Positions 1 through 7,085 of a stretch of 64,000 nt of DNA are shown here, piece by piece. The notes beneath the pieces are model-generated. The model did no database searches, was not told the origin of the DNA, and was given only the letters and a program-made list of their open reading frames with translations. The stretch is from Saccharicrinis sp963663905 (lineage in GTDB: Bacteria; Bacteroidota; Bacteroidia; Bacteroidales; Marinilabiliaceae): assembly GCA_963663905.2 (NCBI GenBank), contig OY760657.1, positions 1,550,001 through 1,614,000 of the forward strand. The letters are read 5' to 3'. The stretch's first letter is position 1; the number at the start of each line of letters is the position of its first letter. Made by a program: the position numbers and the translations under genes.

Positions 1-1
1 T

Positions 2-745
2 GCAATTTTTGGTTCTGGTGCCCAATTAAATCAGCCGGTATTAAGTTCTGGTACATGGGAAATTTTAATGGGGAGAAGTGCTAATTTTACAGCTTCAGAT
101 AAAGAATTGGAAAATAATTTAACAACAGAAGCCGATTCAATAAAAGGTATTTATACTATTGGTCAAAATTGGCTAGGTTCTGGAATCCTTGAATGGTTTT
201 CTAATAATTTTTATCCGGAATTAAAAGGTGATGAATTATATGAAACAATGATTAAAGAAGCTGAAGATGTCGATTTAGGTTCAAATGGATTAATGATTGA
301 TCCAGCTTTTTATGATGATGGATCAAGTGAGAACAGTGGGACAATAACAGGACTTACAATCCAAACAAAACGCTGTGAAATCTACAGAGCTTTTCTTGAA
401 AGCCTTGCATATCGATTAAGGGAAAGTTTAGAAGCTTTGGAAGCCGCAGGGAACTTTAAGGCAGAAAAGATAATCTGTGTAGGAGGGGGATCTAAGAATA
501 ATTTATGGAACCAAATAAGAGCAGATGTATGTAAAATTCCAATTCAGTTAATTGATCAAAAAGAAACAACTGTATTAGGGGCTTCTTTGTTTGTGTTTTC
601 TGGTGCTGGTCTTTATGATTCACCAATGGATGCGCGATCGCAGATAAAATACAATCCAAAATTGGTGGAACCATCTTCAAACAGTATGTATTATGATGAA
701 TATTATCAGAGATATATTAATTTTAAACGAAATTTTAAAAATTAA
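2..745 (+). CDS. fucK: L-fuculokinase, C-terminal part (FGGY family)
   Basis: The reading frame is open from the window edge, so the N-terminal half lies upstream. The visible part begins just before the FGGY-family motif SSGTWEILMGRS and contains the second actin-like domain, with the ATP-binding glycine motif ICVGGGSKNNLWNQIRADV and the later TTVLGAS. FGGY kinases phosphorylate sugars; L-fuculokinase makes L-fuculose-1-phosphate in the cytoplasm. The substrate is inferred from the fucose mutarotase gene 12 bp downstream and the fucose permease in the next unit. Rhamnulokinase is the main alternative. An isomerase and aldolase would be expected upstream, outside the window. Confidence 0.85.
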   Translation, partial: AIFGSGAQLNQPVLSSGTWEILMGRSANFTASDKELENNLTTEADSIKGIYTIGQNWLGSGILEWFSNNFYPELKGDELYETMIKEAEDVDLGSNGLMIDPAFYDDGSSENSGTITGLTIQTKRCEIYRAFLESLAYRLRESLEALEAAGNFKAEKIICVGGGSKNNLWNQIRADVCKIPIQLIDQKETTVLGASLFVFSGAGLYDSPMDARSQIKYNPKLVEPSSNSMYYDEYYQRYINFKRNFKN

Positions 746-757
746 ATCTATAAAATC

Positions 758-1192
758 ATGTTGAAAGGAATATCCCCTTTATTAAGTCCTGAACTATTAG
801 CTGTTATATATAGAATGGGGCATGGAGACGAGATTGTACTTGCTGATGCTCATTTTCCTGCCGAAAGTTTCAATAATAGGGTTTTAAGAGCTGATGGTAT
901 TAATATTCCTGATTTATTAAAAGCAATTTTGCCATTGTTTGAACTTGATCAGTATGTTGATCAACCTTTAATGATGATGGCAGCAGTTGAAGGAGATACG
1001 TTGGATCCTAATGTAGAGCAGTCTTACTTAAAAAGCATTTATATTACAAATCCGGATGTTGCGCCTATATTGCGAATAGAACGTTTTGCATTTTATGAAA
1101 GAACAAAAAGTGCATTTGCTGTTGTTATGACCGGAGAAACTTCTAAATATGGAAATATTATACTTAAAAAAGGTGTAACTCCAGTTTTGTAG
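758..1192 (+). CDS. fucU: L-fucose mutarotase (RbsD/FucU family)
   Basis: This 144-residue cytoplasmic protein has the usual length of the RbsD/FucU family. It shows MGHGDEIVLADAHFP near residue 20, including the family's catalytic histidine at position 22, and the C-terminal YERTKSAFAVVMTGE and YGNIILKKG segments. FucU interconverts alpha and beta anomers of L-fucose so that the isomerase or dehydrogenase receives its preferred form. It starts 12 bp after the kinase stop and is very likely cotranscribed with it. FucU is preferred over RbsD because of the surrounding fucose genes. Confidence 0.9.
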   Translation: MLKGISPLLSPELLAVIYRMGHGDEIVLADAHFPAESFNNRVLRADGINIPDLLKAILPLFELDQYVDQPLMMMAAVEGDTLDPNVEQSYLKSIYITNPDVAPILRIERFAFYERTKSAFAVVMTGETSKYGNIILKKGVTPVL

Positions 1193-1278
1193 GTGTACAT
1201 GTAGTTATATTTTCCTATTAGCTCAACCTTAATTTTAACAAATTTTAATTTTTAATTTTCATTTAGACAAAATACATT

Positions 1279-1298
1279 TATATTTGCACACGTGTGCA
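1279..1298 (+). promoter_or_regulatory. Promoter -7 element overlapped by a LacI-type palindromic operator
   Basis: TATATTTG at 1279-1286 fits the Bacteroidota -7 consensus TAnnTTTG. It overlaps the perfect 14-bp palindrome TGCACACGTGTGCA at 1285-1298, which has the central CG of LacI-family operators. Transcription would start inside or just after the palindrome, so a bound repressor would block it. No good -33 TTG was seen. The site lies about 65 bp before the LacI gene and fits autoregulation plus control of the downstream fucose genes. Confidence 0.7.
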
Positions 1299-1363
1299 TA
1301 AAATGTTTTTAATAATAGTATACACAATCTTAATTGGAATTCTAAGGCAATCTATCGAATCAA

Positions 1364-2365
1364 GTGAAGAAGAAAATAACCATAAAAGATATTGCAAATG
1401 ATTTAGGTATTCACCATGCCACGGTTTCAAGAGCCTTGCGTGATGATTCCAGAATTAGTCAAACTACTAAGGATAAAATAGTGGCTTATGCAAAAAGTAA
1501 TGGTTATAAATTAAATCAAAGTGCTGTAAACTTACGTAATACACAGTCTAATGAAATAGCTGTTATAGTACCCAATATCAGTCATTATACGTTTGCAAAT
1601 TTCGTGAGTGTTATTACGGATCTTGCTGCAAAGAATAATTTTATCGTGTCTATGTTTCAAACTCGTGAAAACTACGAACATGAAAAAGATGCGGTAAAAA
1701 CAATAATGCAAAACCGGGTTGCAGGAGTTATCGCATCATTGTCATTAACAACAAATGACACAACGCATTTTAAAGATTTAATTGCATTTGGAATCCCAGT
1801 AGTGTTTTTTGATCGTGTACCAGAAGATCTTGATGCACCTAAAGTAACTGCCGACAACTATAAAGCAGCATACAATTGTGTAAACCTTTTGTTGAATAAA
1901 GGATACAAAAAGATAGCTCATTTAACCGGTCCACTGCATATTAGTGTTTTTAATGATAGAAATACAGGCTATCAAAAGGCTTTAAATGATAACAAGATCG
2001 ATTACTTAAATAATGTTGTAATTAATAAAGAGTTTGAAATTTCAGATGGTTACGAAACTATTAAAAAACTATGGAATGGAGAAAGTAAGCCTGATGCAGT
2101 ATTATGTGACTCGTTTACACTATCTGCTGGTGTAAACTTGTTTTGTCGTGATAATGAAATCATAGTACCGGAAGATATAGGAATAATTGCAATCGCTAAC
2201 GACCCTTTTAGTGCATTGCTTGATCCTCCTCAAACAATCATGAGTCAACCTATTGATAAGATGGCTCAAGCTGCTTTTGACCTTTTGGTTGAAACTACTA
2301 AAGGAAATATGGAAAATGTTACTAAATGTATTAATACAGAATTAATAGAGAGAAAATCAGTCTAA
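1364..2365 (+). CDS. LacI-family transcriptional regulator of the fucose locus
   Basis: A 333-residue regulator starting at GTG. The N-terminal helix-turn-helix reads TIKDIANDLGIHHATVSRALRD, followed by the hinge (residues about 45-60) and a periplasmic-binding-protein-like sensor domain with ASLSLTT, VVFFDRVPEDL and the C-terminal TIMSQPIDKMAQAA segment. It is the first gene after the palindromic operator and is followed 32 bp later by fucP. It is therefore probably a repressor released by fucose or a catabolite. The effector is inferred from context only. Confidence 0.88.
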   Translation: MKKKITIKDIANDLGIHHATVSRALRDDSRISQTTKDKIVAYAKSNGYKLNQSAVNLRNTQSNEIAVIVPNISHYTFANFVSVITDLAAKNNFIVSMFQTRENYEHEKDAVKTIMQNRVAGVIASLSLTTNDTTHFKDLIAFGIPVVFFDRVPEDLDAPKVTADNYKAAYNCVNLLLNKGYKKIAHLTGPLHISVFNDRNTGYQKALNDNKIDYLNNVVINKEFEISDGYETIKKLWNGESKPDAVLCDSFTLSAGVNLFCRDNEIIVPEDIGIIAIANDPFSALLDPPQTIMSQPIDKMAQAAFDLLVETTKGNMENVTKCINTELIERKSV

Positions 2366-2397
2366 TAAAATCAAAATCAGTCGTTGAAAAAAATATT

Positions 2398-3657
2398 ATG
2401 GAAAATCAGAGTGCTAAATTATTGGATAAAAAATATATCCTGGCTTTTATATTATTATCAAGTTGTTTTATGTGGTGGGGCATAGCCAATAACCTTACAG
2501 ATCCTCTTGTTAGAGTTTTTAAGGCTGTGTTTGGTAAGCTTACTACCTTTCAGGCTTCCTTAATTCAGTTTGCTTTTTACTTCGGTTATTTTAGTATGGC
2601 TATACCTGGAGCAGCAATATCTCGTAAATATTCCTATAAGACAGGTGTTTTGGTTGGGTTAGGGATTTATGCTTTAGGGTGTTTTTTATTATACCCTTCA
2701 ATGTTAATACAAGAGTTTTTATTCTTTTGTATTTCATATTACGTATTAGCTTGTGGTTTAGGTATTTTAGAAACAAATGCCAATCCTTATATTTTAGTTT
2801 TAGGTTCACCGGAAACAGCTACCCGACGTTTAAATTTTGCACAGTCTTTTAATCCTATTGGATCCGTGATCGGAATATTCTTATGTCAGATTTTGATTAT
2901 GGCAAAAATGCCTTTAGATGCTGAAGGTCATATTGTAATAGCATCAGATCAAATAAATGAAACTTTAAATATTGTCATTTTTCCGTATTTATCAGTAGCT
3001 GGAATTTTGGCCATCGTGTGGATTTTGATTGCAGTTACTAAAATGCCTCATATGGCTGACGATAATCAAAGTGTGCATATATTTCACACTTTTAGAAATC
3101 TTTTAAAGAAGAAGAATTATGTGTTTGCAGTTGTGGCTCAATTCTTTTATGTAGGTGCTCAAATAGCAGTTTGGACTTATACCAACTTTTATATTCCAGA
3201 ACAACTACATGTAACTCCTGATGTAGCTCTTCAATACCATACTGTAGCATTAATTTTATTTGGTATTTCTCGTTGGATATTTACTGCTTTGATGAAAAAG
3301 GTAAAAGACCACACTTTATTATTAATAGCATCTGTGGCTGCCGTTATAATGTCTCTTAGTGTCATTTTTGTTGGTGGAATTATAGGTGTTTACTCATTAA
3401 TTGGAATTTCAGTTTTTATGTCATTAATGTTCCCAACAATATTTGGTATGGGTAGTGATGGATTAAACGATGAAGAAACAAAAGTAGGATCATCAGGATT
3501 AATAATGGCCATTTTAGGAGGTGCTTTAATTACTCCTTTACAAGGTGCAATTATTGATTTTGCAGGTGTTGATATTTCTTACTTTTTACCGTTAGTGTGT
3601 TTTGTGATCATAGGTGCATATGCCTACTATAGATCAAAACTTAAACCTTCTTTATAG
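2398..3657 (+). CDS. fucP: L-fucose:proton symporter, FHS-type MFS permease
   Basis: This 419-residue inner-membrane protein has about 12 hydrophobic segments. The N-terminal region CFMWWGIANNLTDPLVRVF and the segment GLGILETNANPYI are typical of the FucP branch of the major facilitator superfamily; the Asp and Glu in these segments correspond to the proton/substrate-coupling acids of E. coli FucP. It is shorter at the termini than some homologues but looks complete. It sits between the LacI regulator and three oxidative sugar enzymes. Related FHS permeases carry glucose or galactose, so L-fucose is inferred from motif similarity and context. Confidence 0.88.
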   Translation: MENQSAKLLDKKYILAFILLSSCFMWWGIANNLTDPLVRVFKAVFGKLTTFQASLIQFAFYFGYFSMAIPGAAISRKYSYKTGVLVGLGIYALGCFLLYPSMLIQEFLFFCISYYVLACGLGILETNANPYILVLGSPETATRRLNFAQSFNPIGSVIGIFLCQILIMAKMPLDAEGHIVIASDQINETLNIVIFPYLSVAGILAIVWILIAVTKMPHMADDNQSVHIFHTFRNLLKKKNYVFAVVAQFFYVGAQIAVWTYTNFYIPEQLHVTPDVALQYHTVALILFGISRWIFTALMKKVKDHTLLLIASVAAVIMSLSVIFVGGIIGVYSLIGISVFMSLMFPTIFGMGSDGLNDEETKVGSSGLIMAILGGALITPLQGAIIDFAGVDISYFLPLVCFVIIGAYAYYRSKLKPSL

Positions 3658-3713
3658 GGATCACTTTAAGTTGAGATATAGAAATTATTAGGAACATTAG
3701 TTGAAGTAATAGA

Positions 3714-4763
3714 ATGAAACTTAATATAAAAAATAAACTCGGAAATACAGGTTTAGAGATTCCACCTATTGTATATGGTACCAGTTACCTCGGTAATTTG
3801 TATCAGGATTTATCTTATGAATATAAGAAACAACTTGTTCAGGGGTGGTTCGATAATACTGAAAAACCAGTGGTTATTGATAGTGCTGGAAAGTATGGTG
3901 CTGGCTTAGCATTAGAAATGATAGGACAAATTTTAGAAGATCTCAACGTAAAACCAGAAGAGATTATTATAAGTAATAAATTAGGATGGTATAGAGTTCC
4001 TCTGGAAACAGAAGAACCTACATTTGAGCCAGGAGTATGGTCAAATATAAAAAATGATGCTGTTCAAAAGATAAGTTATGAAGGTATTCTTGAATGTTGG
4101 AAACAGGGTAATGAATTACTAGGTGGTAAATATAAGGCCAATGTTGTATCTGTACATGATCCAGATGAATATCTACAGGCAGCTGTGGATACAGAAGATA
4201 GAACAAAACGCTTAAATGATATTAAGGATGCTTATAAAGCCTTATTCGAGTTGAAAAAACAGGGAGAGGTTAAAGGCGTTGGTATTGGTTCTAAGGATTG
4301 GAAAGTAATTAGTGAATTATATAAAGATGTAAAATTTGACTGGGTAATGCTGGCCAATTCATTTACCATCATGAAACATACTCCTGACTTCCTAGAGTTT
4401 ATTAATCAGTTACATGAGGATAAAGTTGGGGTGATAAATTCTGCAGTATTTCATGCAGGATTCTTAACTGGAGGAGAGTTCTACGATTACAGAAAGGTTG
4501 ATCCAAAATCTCAAGAAGGTTTAACTATTTATTACTGGCGTAATAAGTTTAATGAAATATGCAATAAATATGAGGTAGCGCCTTCTGATGCATGTATTCA
4601 ATTTGCCCTTTCTCATCCGGCTGTTGCAGCTTTAGCTCTCAATACAAGCAAGGTATCTACAATGCAGAAGAATGTTGCTATTATTTCATCTTTTATTAAA
4701 AAGGAATTCTGGGATGAAATGAAAAAACAGGGATTAATTAGTTCTTCATATCAATTTATATAA
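3714..4763 (+). CDS. Aldo/keto reductase, probable L-fucose (D-threo-aldose) 1-dehydrogenase
   Basis: A 349-residue aldo/keto reductase with the expected catalytic set: Asp in VVIDSAGKYG, Tyr in KYGAG, Lys in ISNKLGWY and His in VVSVHDPDEYL. A C-terminal Ser/Lys segment (ALNTSKVSTMQKN) corresponds to the cofactor-binding region. Members of this branch oxidise L-fucose and related aldoses at C1 to the lactone using NAD(P)+. The next gene, 7 bp downstream, is a lactonase, which strongly supports this step. The exact sugar is an inference from the locus. Confidence 0.82.
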   Translation: MKLNIKNKLGNTGLEIPPIVYGTSYLGNLYQDLSYEYKKQLVQGWFDNTEKPVVIDSAGKYGAGLALEMIGQILEDLNVKPEEIIISNKLGWYRVPLETEEPTFEPGVWSNIKNDAVQKISYEGILECWKQGNELLGGKYKANVVSVHDPDEYLQAAVDTEDRTKRLNDIKDAYKALFELKKQGEVKGVGIGSKDWKVISELYKDVKFDWVMLANSFTIMKHTPDFLEFINQLHEDKVGVINSAVFHAGFLTGGEFYDYRKVDPKSQEGLTIYYWRNKFNEICNKYEVAPSDACIQFALSHPAVAALALNTSKVSTMQKNVAIISSFIKKEFWDEMKKQGLISSSYQFI

Positions 4764-4770
4764 AATCAAA

Positions 4771-5604
4771 ATGGTTATAGATTCTCATCATCATTTTTGG
4801 AAGTATAATCCTATTGAATATGATTGGATTGACGATCAAATGAAGATAATCAGAAAAGATTTCTTTCCGGAAAATCTGGAAAAAGAAATAACAAATGCTT
4901 GTGTTGATGGTGTTGTTACGGTGCAAGCCCGACAGAGCATAGAAGAGACAGAATGGATTCTGAAAATGGCATCGGAGAATGATTTTATTAAAGGTGTTGT
5001 TGGTTGGCTGCCTATTGCGGACAATAGTTTTCAGAATCATTTGGAAAAATATGCCTCAAATGAAAAGCTTGTTGCTCTTAGGCATGTAATTCAGGGAGAA
5101 TCTGATGATAACTTTATTTTAGGAGAACAATTTAATAAAGGTATATCCATAATTAAGGATTACGATCTAGTGTACGATATTTTAATATTTGAAAGACACC
5201 TTCCTCAAACAATAGAATTTGTGAAACAACATCCAAATCAAATGTTTGTGCTTGATCATATAGCGAAACCTTTAATCGCTAAAAATGAACTTACGCCATG
5301 GAGAGAAAATATAAAAGAATTAGCCAAGCTCGATAATGTTTATTGCAAAATGTCGGGTATGGTTACTGAGGCCGATTTTACAAATTGGACAGAAGAACAG
5401 TTAAAACCATACTTCGAAGCTGTTATTGAAGCCTTTGGATCAACAAAATTAATGTTTGGATCGGATTGGCCTGTTTGTTTGGTTGGCGTAGAGTATAAGA
5501 AATGGTTTGAGTTGGTTAAAAAACAAATACTGAGGCTTTCTTCAGATGAACAGCAAGCAATATTAGGAGGAAATGCAATTAAAGCATACAATTTAAAAGT
5601 TTAA
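4771..5604 (+). CDS. Amidohydrolase-2 family lactonase, probable L-fuconolactonase
   Basis: A 277-residue TIM-barrel metal-dependent hydrolase. The start DSHHHFWKYNPIEYDWI carries the metal-binding HxH typical of fuconolactonase and rhamnonolactonase. VLDHIAKP and the C-terminal LMFGSDWPVC supply further His/Asp ligands. It would open L-fucono-lactone to L-fuconate in the cytoplasm. It is only 7 bp from the dehydrogenase gene and 19 bp from the next dehydrogenase, so the three are probably one operon. L-rhamnono-lactonase is the alternative. Confidence 0.82.
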   Translation: MVIDSHHHFWKYNPIEYDWIDDQMKIIRKDFFPENLEKEITNACVDGVVTVQARQSIEETEWILKMASENDFIKGVVGWLPIADNSFQNHLEKYASNEKLVALRHVIQGESDDNFILGEQFNKGISIIKDYDLVYDILIFERHLPQTIEFVKQHPNQMFVLDHIAKPLIAKNELTPWRENIKELAKLDNVYCKMSGMVTEADFTNWTEEQLKPYFEAVIEAFGSTKLMFGSDWPVCLVGVEYKKWFELVKKQILRLSSDEQQAILGGNAIKAYNLKV

Positions 5605-5623
5605 AAAATTAATATTTATTATA

Positions 5624-6628
5624 ATGAAAGCTGTAGTTATTCAAGAACCTGGAAAGGTTCAGCTTATAGAGGCTCCAAATCCTGAAGTAAAAACAGGAGA
5701 AGTATTATTAAAACTTAAATATGTAGGTTTTTGTGGATCTGATTTAACTACTTACCTGGGTAAAAATCCTATGGTTCAGTATCCACGTATTCCAGGACAT
5801 GAAATTTCTGCTGTTATAGAAGAGTGTGGTGATCAGGTACCTGAATCATTTAAAAAGGGAATGTTGGTTACTGTTGTTCCTTACAGCAATTGCGGTCAAT
5901 GTCCCTCATGCAAAAGAGGACGTGAATATGCTTGTCAATATAACCAAACGTTAGGTGTTCAACGGGATGGTGCTATGTGTGAGTACATTAGTATGCCATG
6001 GCAAAAGTTACTTGTTGCAGAAAATTTAACAGATGTGGAGTTAGCATTAGTTGAACCATTAACTGTTGGTTTCCATGCTGTTGACCGAGGACGTGTCACA
6101 GATAGCGATACTGTAATGGTCTTTGGATGTGGAATGATTGGTGTTGGAGCTATTGTGCGATCTATTTTGAGAGGAGCTAAAGTAATTGCGGTTGATATTG
6201 ATAATGAAAAGCTGGCTGTTGCTAAAGAATTAGGTGCTCAATACACCATTAATTCTTTGGATCCCGATTGGAAAGACCAACTCAAGAAATTAACACCGGA
6301 TGTGGTGATCGAAGCAGCCGGTAATCCGGTAACTTATCTTGCAGCAGTGGAAGAGGTAGCTTTTACAGGAAGAGTGGTTTGTATTGGATATGCAAAAGAT
6401 AATGTTTCGTTTGCTACAAAACTTTTTGTGCAAAAAGAGATGGATATTATGGGATCCAGAAATGCAACAGGTTCAGATTTTAGAGCTGTAATCTCATATT
6501 TACAGCGTAAAACTTTCCCGGTAGATAAGATGGTTACCCGAATAATAAAGGCTGATGAAGCAGCCGAGGCTGTTCAAACTTGGGCTGATAATCCGGGTAA
6601 AGTATTTAAGATATTATTAGAAATTTAA
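5624..6628 (+). CDS. Zinc-dependent MDR dehydrogenase of sugar-acid catabolism
   Basis: A 334-residue medium-chain dehydrogenase. The catalytic zinc ligands lie in GFCGSDLTTY and PGHEISAVIEE. A structural zinc site CGQCPSCKRGREYAC is present, and the NAD-binding motif is VFGCGMIGVGAI, followed by AVDIDNEKL. It resembles sugar-acid and polyol dehydrogenases such as L-galactonate 5-dehydrogenase and RspB-like proteins. As the last gene of the fucose operon it probably oxidises L-fuconate or a product of it. No L-fuconate dehydratase is seen here, so the step is unassigned. Confidence 0.75.
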   Translation: MKAVVIQEPGKVQLIEAPNPEVKTGEVLLKLKYVGFCGSDLTTYLGKNPMVQYPRIPGHEISAVIEECGDQVPESFKKGMLVTVVPYSNCGQCPSCKRGREYACQYNQTLGVQRDGAMCEYISMPWQKLLVAENLTDVELALVEPLTVGFHAVDRGRVTDSDTVMVFGCGMIGVGAIVRSILRGAKVIAVDIDNEKLAVAKELGAQYTINSLDPDWKDQLKKLTPDVVIEAAGNPVTYLAAVEEVAFTGRVVCIGYAKDNVSFATKLFVQKEMDIMGSRNATGSDFRAVISYLQRKTFPVDKMVTRIIKADEAAEAVQTWADNPGKVFKILLEI

Positions 6629-6685
6629 AATAAAACTCTTCATAAGTTTTGTGAAGTTTTAGACTTGTATTCAATTTTTCCAAAC

Positions 6686-6727
6686 AAGGTTTGATCGCAT
6701 TAACGAATGTAATCAAACCTTTTTTAT
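6686..6727 (+). terminator. Rho-independent terminator after the fucose operon
   Basis: The stem AAGGTTTGAT (6686-6695) pairs with ATCAAACCTT (6712-6721), with further partial pairing inside, and is followed at once by a T-rich run. It closes the fucose operon on the plus strand. Confidence 0.85.
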
Positions 6728-7085
6728 TTTATGATAACAAATGTTTTGATTTGAAATTTCGATAATAAATCAAATAATCTATTGTATTTAATTGTTGTTT
6801 AGGATAGATCTATACAATTTTTTTGTTTTTCTTTGAGGGAATTAATGTAAGAATAAAATAACCAATACTTACAACTAAACCTACATCAAGATATACTTGC
6901 CCCCCCCAATATCAATATAGGTTAAAATTATTAGTATAGTTTAGATTTCATTTATATGTAATCTAAATGATAGTGCAAAAAATTAAACAAAAATCCATGA
7001 AACGAACTATGTGAAGTGTTTAACTCACACTAGCATTATTAAGTCTGGTAAGTTCGATATGGCAACAAAAAGCAAATTTAGACTC
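6728..7085. other. Intergenic region with a C8 tract
   Basis: AT-rich spacer before the fusion gene. It holds a run of eight C at 6900-6907, unusual for this base composition, and an interrupted inverted repeat (GTGA at 7011-7014, TCAC at 7025-7028). A frame-open extension from GTG 7011 exists, but the conserved protein starts later. I found no convincing promoter, tRNA or short gene here. Confidence 0.5.

Noticed and set aside
7011..7085. GTG-initiated 25-residue extension of the fusion protein
   Set aside because: The domain begins naturally at MKTILITQ (ATG 7086). The extension has no conserved features.
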